Shown: positions 51,633 to 63,101, counted from the first letter of the stretch. The stretch is DNA of 64,000 nt from Dyella kyungheensis (GCF_016905005.1 NZ_JADIKC010000003.1:744001-808000); one strand, 5' to 3'. The notes: generated by a model not told the origin, from the sequence alone. Program-made: numbers and translations.

Positions 51633-52058
51633 ATGAACACGTCCAGCACCCCCATGACCATTGGAGCCGTCGCCCGGCGCGTCGGCGTGGCGATCGATAC
51701 CATTCGTTATTACGAACGCGAGGGCTTGTTGCCCGAGCCGTTGCGGCGGGCGTCGGGCTATCGAAGTTACGACGAAGGGGCGGTGCGGCAGCTTCGCTTT
51801 ATCCGGCGCGCGAAGGATCTTGGTTTTACGCTGGAGGAGATCCGCGATCTGCTAGCGCTTTCGGCGGATCGCCAGCGGGGCGTGAAAGCGGTGAAGAAGC
51901 GTGCGGAGGCGCGGCTGGCTGCCATCGACGAACGCATCGCGGAACTCAGCCGCGTGCGCGACGGTTTGGAGCAGTTGATCGAGGCGTGTCCGGGGCATGG
52001 TTCGCCGGATCAGTGTCCCATCCTCAAGGCGCTCACCGGACAGGAGGGCGACGCATGA
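51633..52058 (+). CDS. MerR-family heavy-metal-responsive regulator
   Basis: 141 residues. N-terminal winged helix [29 protein letters not shown] and [34 protein letters not shown], a dimerisation coiled coil (about 80-115), and a C-terminal metal loop with Cys119 and Cys128 ([13 protein letters not shown]). The two-Cys loop resembles CueR-type Cu(I) sensors, one residue longer. It overlaps the copper-type ATPase by 4 bases and lies behind a MerR-type promoter, so it should activate its own operon when copper or silver rises. Confidence 0.93.
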   Translation: MNTSSTPMTIGAVARRVGVAIDTIRYYEREGLLPEPLRRASGYRSYDEGAVRQLRFIRRAKDLGFTLEEIRDLLALSADRQRGVKAVKKRAEARLAAIDERIAELSRVRDGLEQLIEACPGHGSPDQCPILKALTGQEGDA

Positions 52059-54451
52059 GCGCGGATGAGCACGCCTGCTGCAGCGCCAAAGTCGAGCCTG
52101 TTTCGCCAACGGCATCGTCGTGCTGCGCGGGGCAAGCGGAAACGTCGGCGCATCACCAACATGCCGTCCTTGCCCAGGATCCGGTATGTGGCATGACCGT
52201 GGATCCCGCCCACGCCAAGCATCAGGCCGAACACCACGGCGATACATTTTACTTCTGCGCGCAACGTTGCAAGGAGAAATTTCTCGCTGAACCTGCACGT
52301 TACCTCCAGCCGTCAGCCGAACCGGCGCCCGTGATCGAAGGCGCCGTCTACACCTGTCCCATGCATCCGGAAGTGCAGCAGATCGGTCCCGGCCATTGCC
52401 CGAAGTGCGGCATGGCATTGGAACCGATGATGCCCAGCCTCGACGAGGACGATGGCCACGAATTGCGCGCCATGTCGCGCCGGTTCTGGGCGCTTGCCGC
52501 GATGACGCTGCCGGTGTTCCTGCTCGCGATGGGGCCGCATCTGTTCGGCTGGCATCTGCCGTCGCCATGGGATCGCGTGGCGGTGTGGGGCGAAGCCGTG
52601 TTGGCCACAGCGGTAGTGCTGTGGGGCGGCGCTCCGTTCTTTGCGCGCGGTTGGCATTCGCTCAGGCCATGGTCGCCGAACATGTACACGCTGATCGCGC
52701 TGGGTACGGGTGTGGCGTGGCTTTACAGCGCTGTCGCCTTCATCGCGCCGTCGTTGTTTCCTGCCGGTTTCCGCGATATGCACGGCCGGGTGGGCGTGTA
52801 CTTCGAGTCAGCGGCGGTGATCGTTACGCTGGTGACGCTGGGCGATTTCCTCGAACTGCGTGCACGCCGTCGTACCGGGGCGGCGCTCAAGGCCTTGCTG
52901 GGTCTGGCGCCGAAGACAGCGCATCGCGTCGAAACCGATGGCAGCGAACATGATGTGCCGCTCGATGCCGTGCATGCCGGCCATACGTTGCGCGTGCGTC
53001 CCGGCGAAAAGGTACCGGTCGATGGCGTGGTGCTCGACGGCAGCAGCCATGTGGACGAATCCATGCTCACCGGCGAGCCGTTGCCCGTGGGCAAATCCAG
53101 TGGCGAGCGCGTGACGGGTGGCACCGTGAACCAGGATGGCGCCTTGCTGATGCGCGCGGATAGGGTGGGCGCGCATACCATGTTGGCGCAGATCGTTGCC
53201 CTGGTGGTACAGGCCCAACGCAGCAAGGCGCCGTTGCAACGCCTCGCCGATCGCATGGCCGCGTGGTTCGTTCCGGCCGTGGTCGCTGTGGCGGTGCTGG
53301 CCTTCGTGCTGTGGAGCTGGCTCGGACCCGAGCCGCGCTTTTCCTATGCACTGGTCGCGGCGGTGTCGGTGCTGATCATCGCCTGTCCGTGCGCGCTCGG
53401 ACTGGCCACGCCCATTTCCATCATGGTGGCCAGTGGCCGAGGTGCGCAGGGCGGCGTGCTGTTCCGCGATGCAGCGGCGATCGAGTCGCTGCGTGCGATC
53501 GACACCGTGGTGGTCGACAAGACCGGCACACTCACCGAAGGCAAACCGGCGCTGAAAGCCGTGGTGAGTCTTGGCGACGTACCGCGCGCCGAGTTGCTCG
53601 CGATGGCAGCGGCATTGGAGCGCCTCAGCGAGCATCCACTGGCACGCGCCATTGTCGGAGGTGCGGAAGCGGAGGGCATCGCGCTGCCACAGGCCTCGCA
53701 ATTTCGCAGCGTGACCGGCGCCGGCGTGGAAGGCGAGGTCGACGGGCATGCGGTGACGCTGGGCAACCACCGGCTGCTGTCCAATGCCTGCGTACCGCTT
53801 GACGACGAAGCGGCGGCACGCGCGGACGCGCTGCGCGGCGAGGGCGCTACCGTGATGTTTCTAACCATCGATGGCGCGCTCGAAGGCCTGATCGCCGTGG
53901 CAGACAAGATCAAGCCCAGCACGCCGCAGGCGCTGTTCGACCTGCGAGCGCAGGGATTGCGCATCGTCATGCTCACCGGCGACAACCTGGCCACCGCGGG
54001 CGCCGTGGCCAGTGCGCTGGATCTCGACGAAGTGCATGCCGACATGTCACCGGCCGAAAAGGCGGAAGTGATCCAGCGGCTGCAGCGGCAAGGCCATCGG
54101 GTGGCCATGGCCGGCGACGGCATCAACGACGCCCCGGCGCTGGCGGCAGCCGATGTCGGCATCGCGATGGGCAACGGCACCGATGTCGCCATGGAGAGCG
54201 CGCAGGTGACCCTGGTGAAGGGCGAGTTGAGCGCCATCGTGCGGGCGCTCGCGCTTTCGCGGGCCACGGTTCGCAATATCCGCCAGAACCTGTTCTTTGC
54301 CTTTGTCTACAACGCGGTGGGCGTGCCATTGGCGGCGGGCCTGCTGTATCCCTGGCTGGGCCTGATGCTGTCGCCGATGGTGGCGGCCCTGGCCATGAGC
54401 CTGTCGTCGGTCTCGGTGGTGGGCAATGCGTTGAGGTTGCGCCGGGTGTGA
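52055..54451 (+). CDS. copA: Copper/silver-exporting P1B ATPase with YHS and heavy-metal-binding domains
   Basis: 798 residues from the ATG at 52055. The N-terminus holds two Cys pairs (HACCSAK, SSCCAG), a YHS domain ([28 protein letters not shown], about 40-85) and a [21 protein letters not shown] heavy-metal-binding domain (about 105-135), instead of classical HMA domains. The catalytic core has TGEPLP, CPC (444-446; [13 protein letters not shown]), DKTGT (Asp488), SEHPLARAI and [10 protein letters not shown]. This is the CopA/SilP exporter class, expelling Cu(I) or Ag(I) from the cytoplasm. It is induced through the overlapping merR gene. Copper versus silver preference is not decided here. 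Confidence 0.94.
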   Translation: MSADEHACCSAKVEPVSPTASSCCAGQAETSAHHQHAVLAQDPVCGMTVDPAHAKHQAEHHGDTFYFCAQRCKEKFLAEPARYLQPSAEPAPVIEGAVYTCPMHPEVQQIGPGHCPKCGMALEPMMPSLDEDDGHELRAMSRRFWALAAMTLPVFLLAMGPHLFGWHLPSPWDRVAVWGEAVLATAVVLWGGAPFFARGWHSLRPWSPNMYTLIALGTGVAWLYSAVAFIAPSLFPAGFRDMHGRVGVYFESAAVIVTLVTLGDFLELRARRRTGAALKALLGLAPKTAHRVETDGSEHDVPLDAVHAGHTLRVRPGEKVPVDGVVLDGSSHVDESMLTGEPLPVGKSSGERVTGGTVNQDGALLMRADRVGAHTMLAQIVALVVQAQRSKAPLQRLADRMAAWFVPAVVAVAVLAFVLWSWLGPEPRFSYALVAAVSVLIIACPCALGLATPISIMVASGRGAQGGVLFRDAAAIESLRAIDTVVVDKTGTLTEGKPALKAVVSLGDVPRAELLAMAAALERLSEHPLARAIVGGAEAEGIALPQASQFRSVTGAGVEGEVDGHAVTLGNHRLLSNACVPLDDEAAARADALRGEGATVMFLTIDGALEGLIAVADKIKPSTPQALFDLRAQGLRIVMLTGDNLATAGAVASALDLDEVHADMSPAEKAEVIQRLQRQGHRVAMAGDGINDAPALAAADVGIAMGNGTDVAMESAQVTLVKGELSAIVRALALSRATVRNIRQNLFFAFVYNAVGVPLAAGLLYPWLGLMLSPMVAALAMSLSSVSVVGNALRLRRV

Positions 54452-54512
54452 TGCTTGTCACCTGCGATGGCTGACGCCGCTCCCTGCCTTGGCCGCGTGG
54501 CAGGACGGATGA

Positions 54513-54543
54513 TTCTCCCCGCACCGATGGGGTGCGGGGAGAA
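54513..54543. promoter_or_regulatory. Perfect 13-bp hairpin between copA and a small membrane gene
   Basis: TTCTCCCCGCACC-gatgg-GGTGCGGGGAGAA, a very stable hairpin. Its 3' arm contains GGGGAGAA, the only ribosome-binding site for the 52-residue gene that starts 8 bases later. There is no T-run, so it is more likely a translational or processing element than a plain terminator for copA. Confidence 0.6.
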
Positions 54544-54550
54544 CTTCATC

Positions 54551-54709
54551 ATGAGCGTCATCAACGACACGCGCGGCACCCTGGAAAAGCACTTGCCCCT
54601 GCTGATGGGCCTGCTGGTCGCCTGGCTCGCCGGCAAGGCGCTGAAGAAAATGTTCTGGACCGCGTTCGGCATGTACTGGGCGCTGCGCGCCACCGGTGTC
54701 CACTTCTGA
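54551..54709 (+). CDS. Small single-helix membrane protein
   Basis: 52 residues from the ATG at 54551; the frame opens at 54455, but the hairpin-borne ribosome-binding site favours the inner start. HLPLLMGLLVAWLAGKALKKMFW forms one strong membrane helix followed by basic residues and an aromatic-rich tail (WTAFGMYWALRATGVHF). No family is recognised. Sitting right after copA it may be a small accessory of the ATPase or unrelated. The coding call rests on helix content, start context and lack of any overlapping gene. Confidence 0.62.
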   Translation: MSVINDTRGTLEKHLPLLMGLLVAWLAGKALKKMFWTAFGMYWALRATGVHF

Positions 54710-54794
54710 GGAGAGGTAGGGCAACGGGCAGGGAACGATCAAGCGGGCGGCACATGCTTTAAGCTGTGCGCCCCTTGCCCCGCCGGATGCCGCC

Positions 54795-55202
54795 ATGTCC
54801 CCCAGCATCGAGTTGATCGCCCGCTACTACGACGCGTTCAATCGCGGCGATTGGGAGGCCATGCTCGACTGCCTGACCGATGACGTGGCGCACGACATCA
54901 ACCAGGGGCATCGCGAGAGCGGTCGCGACACCTTTCGCAGTTTCCTGCAACGGATGAAGCGCTGCTATCGCGAGCAGCTGCACGACATCGTGCCGATGGT
55001 GAGCGCGGACGGAAACCGTGCTGCCGCCGAGTATGTCGTGCACGGACAATACCTTGCCGACGACGAAGGACTGCCGCCTGCCCGTGGCCAGCGCTACGTG
55101 CTGCCGGGCGGCGCGTTCTTCGAGATCCGCGACGGCCGCATGGCGCGCATCAGCAACTACTACAACCTCCAGGACTGGATCGCGCAGGTGTCCGGCGACT
55201 AA
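54795..55202 (+). CDS. NTF2/SnoaL-like ketosteroid-isomerase-related protein
   Basis: 135 residues: SIELIARYYDAFNRGDWEAMLDCLTDDVAHDINQG is the typical first helix-turn-helix of the SnoaL/KSI fold, followed by strands ending VLPGGAFFEIRDGRMARISNYYNLQDW. Cytoplasmic, no signal peptide. The family includes isomerases and many proteins of unknown activity; no catalytic residue can be assigned safely. It lies 3 bases upstream of the GNAT gene, so the two are co-transcribed, probably together with folC. Confidence 0.87.
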   Translation: MSPSIELIARYYDAFNRGDWEAMLDCLTDDVAHDINQGHRESGRDTFRSFLQRMKRCYREQLHDIVPMVSADGNRAAAEYVVHGQYLADDEGLPPARGQRYVLPGGAFFEIRDGRMARISNYYNLQDWIAQVSGD

Positions 55203-55205
55203 GCG

Positions 55206-55802
55206 ATGAGCGTGCGCATCCTCACCAGCGTCGGCGAAGCGGTCAGGCCGCACCTGGACGCCTTGGCGCGCCTGCGCATCGCGGTGTTCCGCGACTATCC
55301 GTATCTGTACGACGGCGACATGGCCTACGAGCAGCGCTATCTCGAGGCCTATGCGCGTTCGCGCCGCAGCGTGTTCGTGCTGGCGCTCGATGGCGACGAG
55401 GTGGTTGGCTGCTCGACCGGCATGGCGCTGGCCGACGAGGTGCCCGCCATCCAGCAGCCGTTCGTCGAGCGTGGCATGGTGCTGGACGAGGTCTATTACT
55501 TTGGCGAGTCGGTGTTGTTGCCTGCGTATCGCGGGCAGGGCCTCGGCCATCGGTTCTTCGATGCTCGCGAGCATTACGCGCGGTCCCTCGGCGGTTATCG
55601 CTGGACAGCGTTCTGTGCGGTCGAGCGCGCGGGCAACGATGCGCGCCAGCCCGCCGGTTATCGCCCCAACGACGTGTTCTGGAACAAGCGCGGCTACCAC
55701 CGCCAGGACAACATGTTCTGCGAGCTGGACTGGACCGAGATCGATGCCCCGGCGCCTTCCTCCCATCGCCTGCGTTTCTGGCTACGCCCCCTGGATGCAT
55801 GA
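55206..55802 (+). CDS. GNAT-family N-acetyltransferase
   Basis: 198 residues. The acetyl-CoA loop is visible in ESVLLPAYRGQGLGHRFFDAREHYA (R/Q-x-x-G-x-G/A type, about 100-125), with FVLALDGDEVVGCSTGMAL as the central strands. The C-terminal YRPNDVFWNKRGYHRQDNMFCELDW fits a branch often annotated simply as GNAT. The substrate is unknown. It is tightly spaced between the NTF2-like gene and folC; its stop lies 10 bases before the folC start. Confidence 0.88.
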   Translation: MSVRILTSVGEAVRPHLDALARLRIAVFRDYPYLYDGDMAYEQRYLEAYARSRRSVFVLALDGDEVVGCSTGMALADEVPAIQQPFVERGMVLDEVYYFGESVLLPAYRGQGLGHRFFDAREHYARSLGGYRWTAFCAVERAGNDARQPAGYRPNDVFWNKRGYHRQDNMFCELDWTEIDAPAPSSHRLRFWLRPLDA

Positions 55803-55812
55803 AACTCTGCCC

Positions 55813-57105
55813 ATGACCCGCACTCTCGACGAATGGCTGTCGTACCAGGAACGCGTGAACGTGCGCAGCATCGAGCTGGGTCTCGAGCGCGTGCGCGCCG
55901 TGTGGGAACGCATGGGCGCACCCGCGCCGGCACGTCGCGTGATCACCGTGGGCGGCACCAACGGCAAGGGGTCGACCGTGGCGATGTTGGAAGCCATGCT
56001 CGGCGCGGCCGGCCAGCGCGTGGGCTGCTACACCTCGCCGCATCTGCTGCGCTACAACGAACGCATTCGTATCGATGGTCGTGATGCGGACGACGATGCA
56101 CTGGTCGCCAGCTTCGAACGCATCGAGGCGGCGCGCGGCGAGATCCCGCTGACCTATTTCGAGTTCGGCACGCTGGCCGCGCTGGATCTGTTCGCGCGCG
56201 CCGGCTTGGACGTGGCCGTGCTCGAAGTGGGCCTGGGCGGTCGGCTGGACGCGGTGAACATCATCGATGCCGACATCGCCGTGATCACCACCATCGATCT
56301 CGACCATATGGATTGGCTGGGCCCGGACCGCGACAGCATCGGCGTGGAAAAGGCCGGCATTGCGCGGGCAGGGCGCCTGGCGGTGATCGGCGAGTCGCAG
56401 CCACCGCCTGGTCTTTTGCAGGCACTGGAAGGCATCGGCGCGGTAGTCGAGCGAGCCGGCATGGATTTCTCGACCGAACGCGGTACGACCGGCTGGCAGT
56501 GGCGTCATCGCGACGGCACCGTGTTGTCGCTGCCCGATCCAACGCTGGCCGCGCCCGTGCAATACGCCAATGCCGCAGCATCCATCGCGGCATTCCACGG
56601 GCTGCAGCAGGTGGACGCCGCGTTGGCGACGAAAGATCTTGCCGCCGCAGCGGCCCTCGGCGTGCGCTCGGCGCGGGTGGCGGCCCGGTTGCAGGTGTTG
56701 GGCGGCGATCCCGCGCTGGTGGTCGACGTGGGCCACAACCCCCAGGCCGCGCGTGCGCTGGCCGAATGGCTGGACGCGCGCCCCGGCGTTCGCGTGCATG
56801 CCGTGTACGGCGCCCTGTCCGACAAGGACGTGGCGGGCGTGATGCAGGCGTTGGGAGTGCGCATCGCCCACTGGCATCTGGCTGGGCTGGACAAGGACAC
56901 GCCGCGCGGACTCTCCGCCGACGCACTCGCCGGGCAACTCGCTGCGGTGCTGCCCGAGGCCCCATACGATGCCCACGTCGATGTCGGCAGTGCCCTGAGA
57001 GCGGCGCGTGCTTCAGCCGGGCCCGGCGAATGCGTGCTCGCTTTTGGCTCGTTTTTTGTCGCCGCGGCGGTGCTTGCTGAATCGGCTGGCGGGGATTCGG
57101 CCTGA
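55813..57105 (+). CDS. folC: Dihydrofolate synthase / folylpolyglutamate synthase
   Basis: 430 residues from the ATG at 55813; an ATG at 55795 would overlap the GNAT gene. It adds glutamate to dihydropteroate and then to folates. Mur-ligase-like fold: P-loop VGGTNGKGSTVAMLEAML, then GCYTSPHLLRYNERIRIDG, EVGLGGRLDAVNII, TTIDLDHMDWLGPD with the carbamylated-Lys region EKAGIARAG, and the C-terminal domain VVDVGHNPQAARALAEWL. Cytoplasmic. The folC-dedD-cvpA-purF order that begins here is widespread in gammaproteobacteria. Identification is firm. Confidence 0.96.
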   Translation: MTRTLDEWLSYQERVNVRSIELGLERVRAVWERMGAPAPARRVITVGGTNGKGSTVAMLEAMLGAAGQRVGCYTSPHLLRYNERIRIDGRDADDDALVASFERIEAARGEIPLTYFEFGTLAALDLFARAGLDVAVLEVGLGGRLDAVNIIDADIAVITTIDLDHMDWLGPDRDSIGVEKAGIARAGRLAVIGESQPPPGLLQALEGIGAVVERAGMDFSTERGTTGWQWRHRDGTVLSLPDPTLAAPVQYANAAASIAAFHGLQQVDAALATKDLAAAAALGVRSARVAARLQVLGGDPALVVDVGHNPQAARALAEWLDARPGVRVHAVYGALSDKDVAGVMQALGVRIAHWHLAGLDKDTPRGLSADALAGQLAAVLPEAPYDAHVDVGSALRAARASAGPGECVLAFGSFFVAAAVLAESAGGDSA

Positions 57106-57122
57106 GCGGCGGCTGGGCCGGC

Positions 57123-57128
57123 TATAAT
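57123..57128 (+). promoter_or_regulatory. -10 element TATAAT before the SPOR gene
   Basis: A perfect TATAAT in the 49-base gap after folC, in an otherwise GC-rich context (GGCTATAATCG). No good -35 is seen 17 bases upstream. A transcript from here would have a leader of about 20-30 bases and could uncouple dedD-cvpA-purF from folC. Confidence 0.5.
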
Positions 57129-57154
57129 CGCCCCGTTCTCGCATCCCCGCCCGC

Positions 57155-58222
57155 TTGGAGTCCGTCTTGAAAACACGTCTGCTGGGAGCTGCTGTTCTCA
57201 TCGCGCTGGCTGTGCTGTTCGTGCCGATGTTCATCTCCAGCAACCCGCCGGCCACCAGTGGCGACGAAACGGTGAGCCTGGCGATCCCGCCGGCTCCCGA
57301 CCGCGATCTGCAGACCAAGACCATGAGCCTGACGCCCGGTGCGGCGCCGGCCACCTCGGCAGCGCCCGCGCCCAAGCCGGCCGTGCCCACGCCGGCGGCG
57401 ACGGCCGCGCCGGTGGGTTCGAGCGACCAGCTGGCCACGGTGAACATCGGTTCCAACCGTCCCAAGGACGTGGAAATCGACCCGACCGCGGGGCAGAAGC
57501 CCGAGCCGACCACGGTGACACGCCCGGGTTCCAGCGCCACCCAGCCGGTGATTCCGGTGCAGGGCAAGGCTGCCGCGGGCACCACGGCCACCACCAACAC
57601 CAAGCCGGCCACGACGCCGGCGATTCCGAGCCAGGCGCCGCCGGCTTTGCCGCCGGCCACCGCGGCCCATGGTTCGTATTCGCTCAATCTCAGCGCCTAT
57701 GCGTCGAGCGCCAGCGCCCAGAGCCTGATCCAGCGCGTGCGTGGCCTGGGTTATCCGGCCGCGGGTCGCACCATCAACCAGGGCGGCAAGCAGCTGACCA
57801 TGGTGACGGCCGGCCCGTTCGAATCCCGCGCCGCCGCCGAGGCGGCACGCCTGAAGATCACCCAGACCATTCCGGGTGCGCCGGCACGCCTGGAAGGCAG
57901 TGCTTCCACGCCCGCGCAGGACGATGTACCGGCGGCCAAGCCGGCCACGCCCGCGGCCAATACCGCCGCGGCGCCCGCATCGCGTCCCGGTGGCTGGGCC
58001 GTGCAGGTGGCCGCCATGGGCAGCCAGAACGATGCCAACGCGCTGCGCGACAAACTGCGCGCGAACGGCTTCGATGGCTACGTGGATACGGTCAATGCGA
58101 ACGGCAAGCAGCTGTGGCGCGTGCGTGCGGGTCCGCAGACCCAGCGTGCCGACGCCGTGCGCGTCCGCGACCAGATCAAGAGCAAGCTGGGCGTGGACGG
58201 CAACGTCGTCACCGCTCCGTGA
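57155..58222 (+). CDS. dedD: SPOR-domain membrane protein, DedD-like
   Basis: 355 residues from the TTG at 57155, which aligns with the usual family start (xxxLKxRLLGA); a second TTG at 57167 has GGAG six bases upstream and may be the real start. One N-terminal helix (LLGAAVLIALAVLFVPMFI), a long Pro/Ala/Thr-rich periplasmic linker (about 30-165), then two SPOR-like repeats, a degenerate one (SYSLNLSAYASSASAQSLIQ) and a typical one (GGWAVQVAAMGSQNDANALRDKL). SPOR domains bind denuded peptidoglycan at the division septum, so a cell-division role is expected. Confidence 0.88.
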   Translation: MESVLKTRLLGAAVLIALAVLFVPMFISSNPPATSGDETVSLAIPPAPDRDLQTKTMSLTPGAAPATSAAPAPKPAVPTPAATAAPVGSSDQLATVNIGSNRPKDVEIDPTAGQKPEPTTVTRPGSSATQPVIPVQGKAAAGTTATTNTKPATTPAIPSQAPPALPPATAAHGSYSLNLSAYASSASAQSLIQRVRGLGYPAAGRTINQGGKQLTMVTAGPFESRAAAEAARLKITQTIPGAPARLEGSASTPAQDDVPAAKPATPAANTAAAPASRPGGWAVQVAAMGSQNDANALRDKLRANGFDGYVDTVNANGKQLWRVRAGPQTQRADAVRVRDQIKSKLGVDGNVVTAP

Positions 58223-58263
58223 ACTTCGACTTCAACCTGAACCAGCGACGGTAAGGTGACCCG

Positions 58264-58869
58264 GTGAATTGGGCCGACTACATCATTCTTGCCGTACTGG
58301 GCGTCTCGGTCTTGATTGGCCTGTGGCGCGGCCTCATTTCCGAGGTGTTGGCACTGGCCATCTGGGTGGTGGCGTTCTGGGTGGCCTGGACCTATGGGCC
58401 CAGCGTGGCGGCGTATTTCGAACACAGTATCCAGCTGCCCTCGGCGCGGATCCTGGTGGGTTACGGCCTTTGCTTCATCGTCGTGTTGATTCTGGGAGCG
58501 CTGCTGCGCTTCGTGGTGAGCAAGCTGGTGGAGAGTACCGGGCTGTCCGGCACCGACCGCCTGCTTGGCATGGTGTTCGGTTTCGTGCGCGGCGTGCTGC
58601 TGGTGACGCTGGCGGTGTTCCTGCTCGGGTTTACCGCGTTCACGCGCGATCCCTGGTGGCACGATTCGGTGTTATTGCCGCAGTTCAAGGGAATGGCTGC
58701 GTGGCTGGGTGAGCGCGTGCCGGACAACGTCCGGCACTACCTCAATCCGCAGCCCCTGCTGGACCATTTACCCGCCTTGCCAGCGGGCATGCCAGGCGCT
58801 TCGCCAGCGACTGGACATGAAACCCATCCCGCGACCGCAACCACGGCCGCTCCGGCAGCGACTTTCTAA
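58264..58869 (+). CDS. cvpA: CvpA-family membrane protein
   Basis: 201 residues from the GTG at 58264 (AAGGTGA upstream). Four membrane helices: [42 protein letters not shown] is the family N-terminus, then [48 protein letters not shown] Pro/Ala/Thr-rich cytoplasmic or periplasmic tail ends it. CvpA is needed for colicin V production in E. coli and for envelope stress tolerance, with the molecular function unresolved. It lies 16 bases upstream of purF, its usual neighbour. Confidence 0.93.
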   Translation: MNWADYIILAVLGVSVLIGLWRGLISEVLALAIWVVAFWVAWTYGPSVAAYFEHSIQLPSARILVGYGLCFIVVLILGALLRFVVSKLVESTGLSGTDRLLGMVFGFVRGVLLVTLAVFLLGFTAFTRDPWWHDSVLLPQFKGMAAWLGERVPDNVRHYLNPQPLLDHLPALPAGMPGASPATGHETHPATATTAAPAATF

Positions 58870-58885
58870 TACAGGCTTTCAAACC

Positions 58886-60361
<1,476 letters not shown>

Positions 60362-60363
60362 CT

Positions 60364-60444
60364 TGTAGGAGCGCACCCTGTGCGCGACGCGGGGCATGGA
60401 TGCTCCGCTCCGTCAGGTTGTCGCGCACAGGGTGCGCTCCTACA
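60364..60444. repeat. REP-like inverted repeat pair, family B copy 3
   Basis: Unit TGTAGGAGCGCACCCTGTGC... at 60364-60388 is perfectly inverted at 60420-60444 (25 bases). It begins 2 bases after the purF stop and ends 11 bases before the next start. Confidence 0.9.
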
Positions 60445-60455
60445 GTGTTTCCTCT

Positions 60456-61268
60456 ATGACCGACGACCTCCACGCTGCGGCCAAACGCTGCCTCGACGCC
60501 ACCGATCCCGCGGAGAAGCTGCGTCTCACGCATGCGACCTGGGCAGCGTTTCTCGCTGGCGAACTGCTTCCGCACGACCCGTCGCCCACACCCGAACCCA
60601 TCGCCGCGCCAGGCCGCCCCGCGCTGCCGCGCCTGGTGCCGCAACGCCAGGTCCCACACCGTGGCCTGGGCTCCGCCGAAGGCCGGGCCGCACTCGTGCA
60701 CGCCGTGGCGCACATCGAGTTCAACGCGATCAACCTCGCCTGGGATGCGGTCTACCGTTTTCGCGGGAAGCCGCTCGATTACTACCGCGACTGGGCCAGC
60801 TGCGCGCACGACGAGGCTCGCCACTTCGCCATGCTGTCGGAACGGCTTGCCGAGCTGGGGCACGTCTATGGCGATTTCGACGCGCACAATGGGCTGTGGG
60901 AAATGGCCGAGAAGACGGCGCACCACGACACCGCGCGGATGGCGCTGGTGCCGCGCGTGCTGGAGGCACGCGGCCTGGACGTGACGCCGGGGATGATCGA
61001 ACGCCTGTTGTCGGTCGGCGACGAGCGCACCGTGGCCATTCTCGAAGTGATCCTGCGCGAGGAAGTGGCGCACGTGGCAGCGGGCACGCGCTGGTTCCAT
61101 CACTGCTGCGAGCGCGATGGCCTCGATCCCCGCGAAACCTTCCTCGATCTGCTGCGCGAATACATGGGGCGCCAGCTGCGCGGCCCGTTCAACCGGCCGG
61201 CGCGACTGCAGGCGGGTTTCGACAGCGAGGAACTGGATCGCGTGGCCGAGCTTGCCTTGCTGTCCTGA
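60456..61268 (+). CDS. DUF455 ferritin-like protein
   Basis: 270 residues from the ATG at 60456. A four-helix ferritin-like core with candidate di-iron ligands: Glu in VAHIEFNAINLAWDAVYRF, DEARHF (Asp/Glu-x-x-His) in CAHDEARHFAMLSERL, and EEVAHV in VILREEVAHVAAGTRWF. The N-terminal PHRGLGSAEGRAALVHAVAH is the DUF455 signature. It may be a di-iron oxygenase or oxidase related in fold to MiaE; the substrate is unknown. It lies alone between a REP-like pair, which it must be transcribed through or behind, and the terminator. Confidence 0.87.
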   Translation: MTDDLHAAAKRCLDATDPAEKLRLTHATWAAFLAGELLPHDPSPTPEPIAAPGRPALPRLVPQRQVPHRGLGSAEGRAALVHAVAHIEFNAINLAWDAVYRFRGKPLDYYRDWASCAHDEARHFAMLSERLAELGHVYGDFDAHNGLWEMAEKTAHHDTARMALVPRVLEARGLDVTPGMIERLLSVGDERTVAILEVILREEVAHVAAGTRWFHHCCERDGLDPRETFLDLLREYMGRQLRGPFNRPARLQAGFDSEELDRVAELALLS

Positions 61269-61313
61269 TCGCTGCGCGCACGCTGTCTGCGCGCAACCTG
61301 GCCATCGGGCAAT

Positions 61314-61341
61314 AAAAAAGCCGGCACTGGGCCGGCTTTTT
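61314..61341. terminator. Bidirectional intrinsic terminator
   Basis: AAAAAGCCGGC-actgg-GCCGGCTTTTT: a GC stem extended by A/T pairs, with a T-run on both strands. It serves the DUF455 gene on the plus strand and tRNA-Pro on the minus strand. Confidence 0.92.
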
Positions 61342-61352
61342 CATCGAATTTT

Positions 61353-61429
<77 letters not shown>

Positions 61430-61441
61430 TGGGAGCCGCGT

Positions 61442-61470
61442 ATCTTAATGACACCTCCAAAGCTTGGCAA
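61442..61470 (-). promoter_or_regulatory. Sigma-70 promoter for tRNA-Pro
   Basis: On the minus strand, -35 TTGCCA (61470-61465), 17-base spacer and -10 TAAGAT (61447-61442), about 12 bases before the first tRNA base. Confidence 0.8.
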
Positions 61471-61628
61471 CACTTGCGTGAAAAATTTTCGTCACACGCG
61501 TGCCAGGCGCTGTCGCAGCGCGTGTGAGGAGGGTCGGGGGCGGCCTTCTGCTAACCTATAGGGCTATGTCGGACCGGCCGCCAAGCCGTGCTGGCCGACG
61601 CTTTTCACCCCGCTAAGCAGAGGACTTC

Positions 61629-63014
61629 ATGGCGCTTACCCAGGCCCGCACCATGCCCGGCGTGCTCGAGCTGTTGCCGCTCGACCAGATCGCGTTCCAG
61701 CGCATGCTCGACGTGATCCGCCGCAACTATGAGCGCTTCGGCTTTCTGCCGGTGGAAACGCCGGTGATGGAATTCTCCGACGTGCTGCTCACCAAGACGG
61801 GCGGTGAAACCGAGCGCCAGGTGTATTTCGTGCAGTCCACCGGCGCACTGGCGAATGCCGAGAAGAACGACGGCGTGCCCGAACTGGCGCTGCGCTTCGA
61901 CCTCACCGTACCGCTGGCCCGCTACGTGGCCGAACACGAGCACGATCTCTCGTTTCCGTTCCGTCGCTACCAGATGCAGCGCGTGTATCGCGGTGAGCGC
62001 GCCCAGCGCGGCCGCTTCCGCGAGTTCTACCAGTGCGACATCGACGTGATCGGCAAAGACAGCCTGTCGGTGCGCTACGACGCCGAGCTGCCCGCAGTGA
62101 TCTACAGCGTGTTCCGCGAACTGAACATCGGCGCGTTCACCATCCAGCTCAACAACCGCAAGCTGATGCGCGGCTTCTTCGAAAGCCTGGGCGTCACCGA
62201 CGGCGAGCAGCAGACGCTGGTGCTGCGCGAAGTGGACAAGCTGGACAAGCGCGGCGCCGACTATGTGCGCGACACGCTGACCGGCGAATCGTTTGGCCTG
62301 AGTGCGGACACGGCGCAGAAGATCCTCGACTTCGTGCAAGTGCGTTCCAGCTCGCTGCAGGATGCGCTGGACAAGCTCGACGCGCTCGGCCCCGGCCCGG
62401 AAACAATGGAGCAGGGCCGCGCGGAGCTGAAGGAAGTGCTGCAGCTGATCCACGCGTTCGGCGTGCCCGAAACGCATTACGCGCTAAACCTGTCGATCGC
62501 GCGCGGGTTGGATTACTACACCGGCACCGTCTACGAGACCACGCTCAACGACCATCTGCAGATCGGCTCGATCTGCTCCGGTGGCCGCTACGAGAATCTT
62601 GCCGGCCAGTACACCAAGTCGCACCTGCCGGGCGTGGGCATTTCCATCGGTCTGACCCGCCTTTACTGGCAACTCCGCGATGCCGGCCTGATCGGTACCG
62701 CACGCAGCACGGTCGATGTGCTGGTGACGCAGATGGATGCGGCGCAGTTGCCGGCGTATCTCGCCGTGGCCAGCGAATTGCGTGGCGCGGGCATCGCTAC
62801 GGAAGTGGTGCTCGATGGAGGCAAGCTCGGCAAGCAGTTCAAGTACGCCGATCGCGCGGGCATCCGCTTCGTGATCGTGCTGGGCGAGGACGAGCTGGCC
62901 AAGGGTGTGGTGACGGTGAAGGATCTGCGCCGCGAGGATCAGTTCGAAGTGTCGCGCGCCGACCTCATCAAGACCTTGCGCGTGGAACTGGCGCAGGCCG
63001 AAATCAGCGCCTGA
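61629..63014 (+). CDS. hisS: Histidyl-tRNA synthetase
   Basis: 461 residues. Class II synthetase charging tRNA-His. Motif 1 region ([23 protein letters not shown]), motif 2 with [23 protein letters not shown], histidine-binding [16 protein letters not shown], motif 3 [11 protein letters not shown] and the C-terminal anticodon-binding domain ([28 protein letters not shown]). Slightly longer than the E. coli enzyme, and without the nearby ispG/bamB neighbours seen there. It is the only synthetase in the window and stands alone before hutH. Identification is firm. Confidence 0.95.
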   Translation: MALTQARTMPGVLELLPLDQIAFQRMLDVIRRNYERFGFLPVETPVMEFSDVLLTKTGGETERQVYFVQSTGALANAEKNDGVPELALRFDLTVPLARYVAEHEHDLSFPFRRYQMQRVYRGERAQRGRFREFYQCDIDVIGKDSLSVRYDAELPAVIYSVFRELNIGAFTIQLNNRKLMRGFFESLGVTDGEQQTLVLREVDKLDKRGADYVRDTLTGESFGLSADTAQKILDFVQVRSSSLQDALDKLDALGPGPETMEQGRAELKEVLQLIHAFGVPETHYALNLSIARGLDYYTGTVYETTLNDHLQIGSICSGGRYENLAGQYTKSHLPGVGISIGLTRLYWQLRDAGLIGTARSTVDVLVTQMDAAQLPAYLAVASELRGAGIATEVVLDGGKLGKQFKYADRAGIRFVIVLGEDELAKGVVTVKDLRREDQFEVSRADLIKTLRVELAQAEISA

Positions 63015-63101
63015 GCGCGGTTCGCTTACATCACCTGCCGCCGCAGCCGTGAGGCGCGGCGGCTGACATCGACAGACGGCCCGTCCGGGCTGGAGCCAAG
63101 C

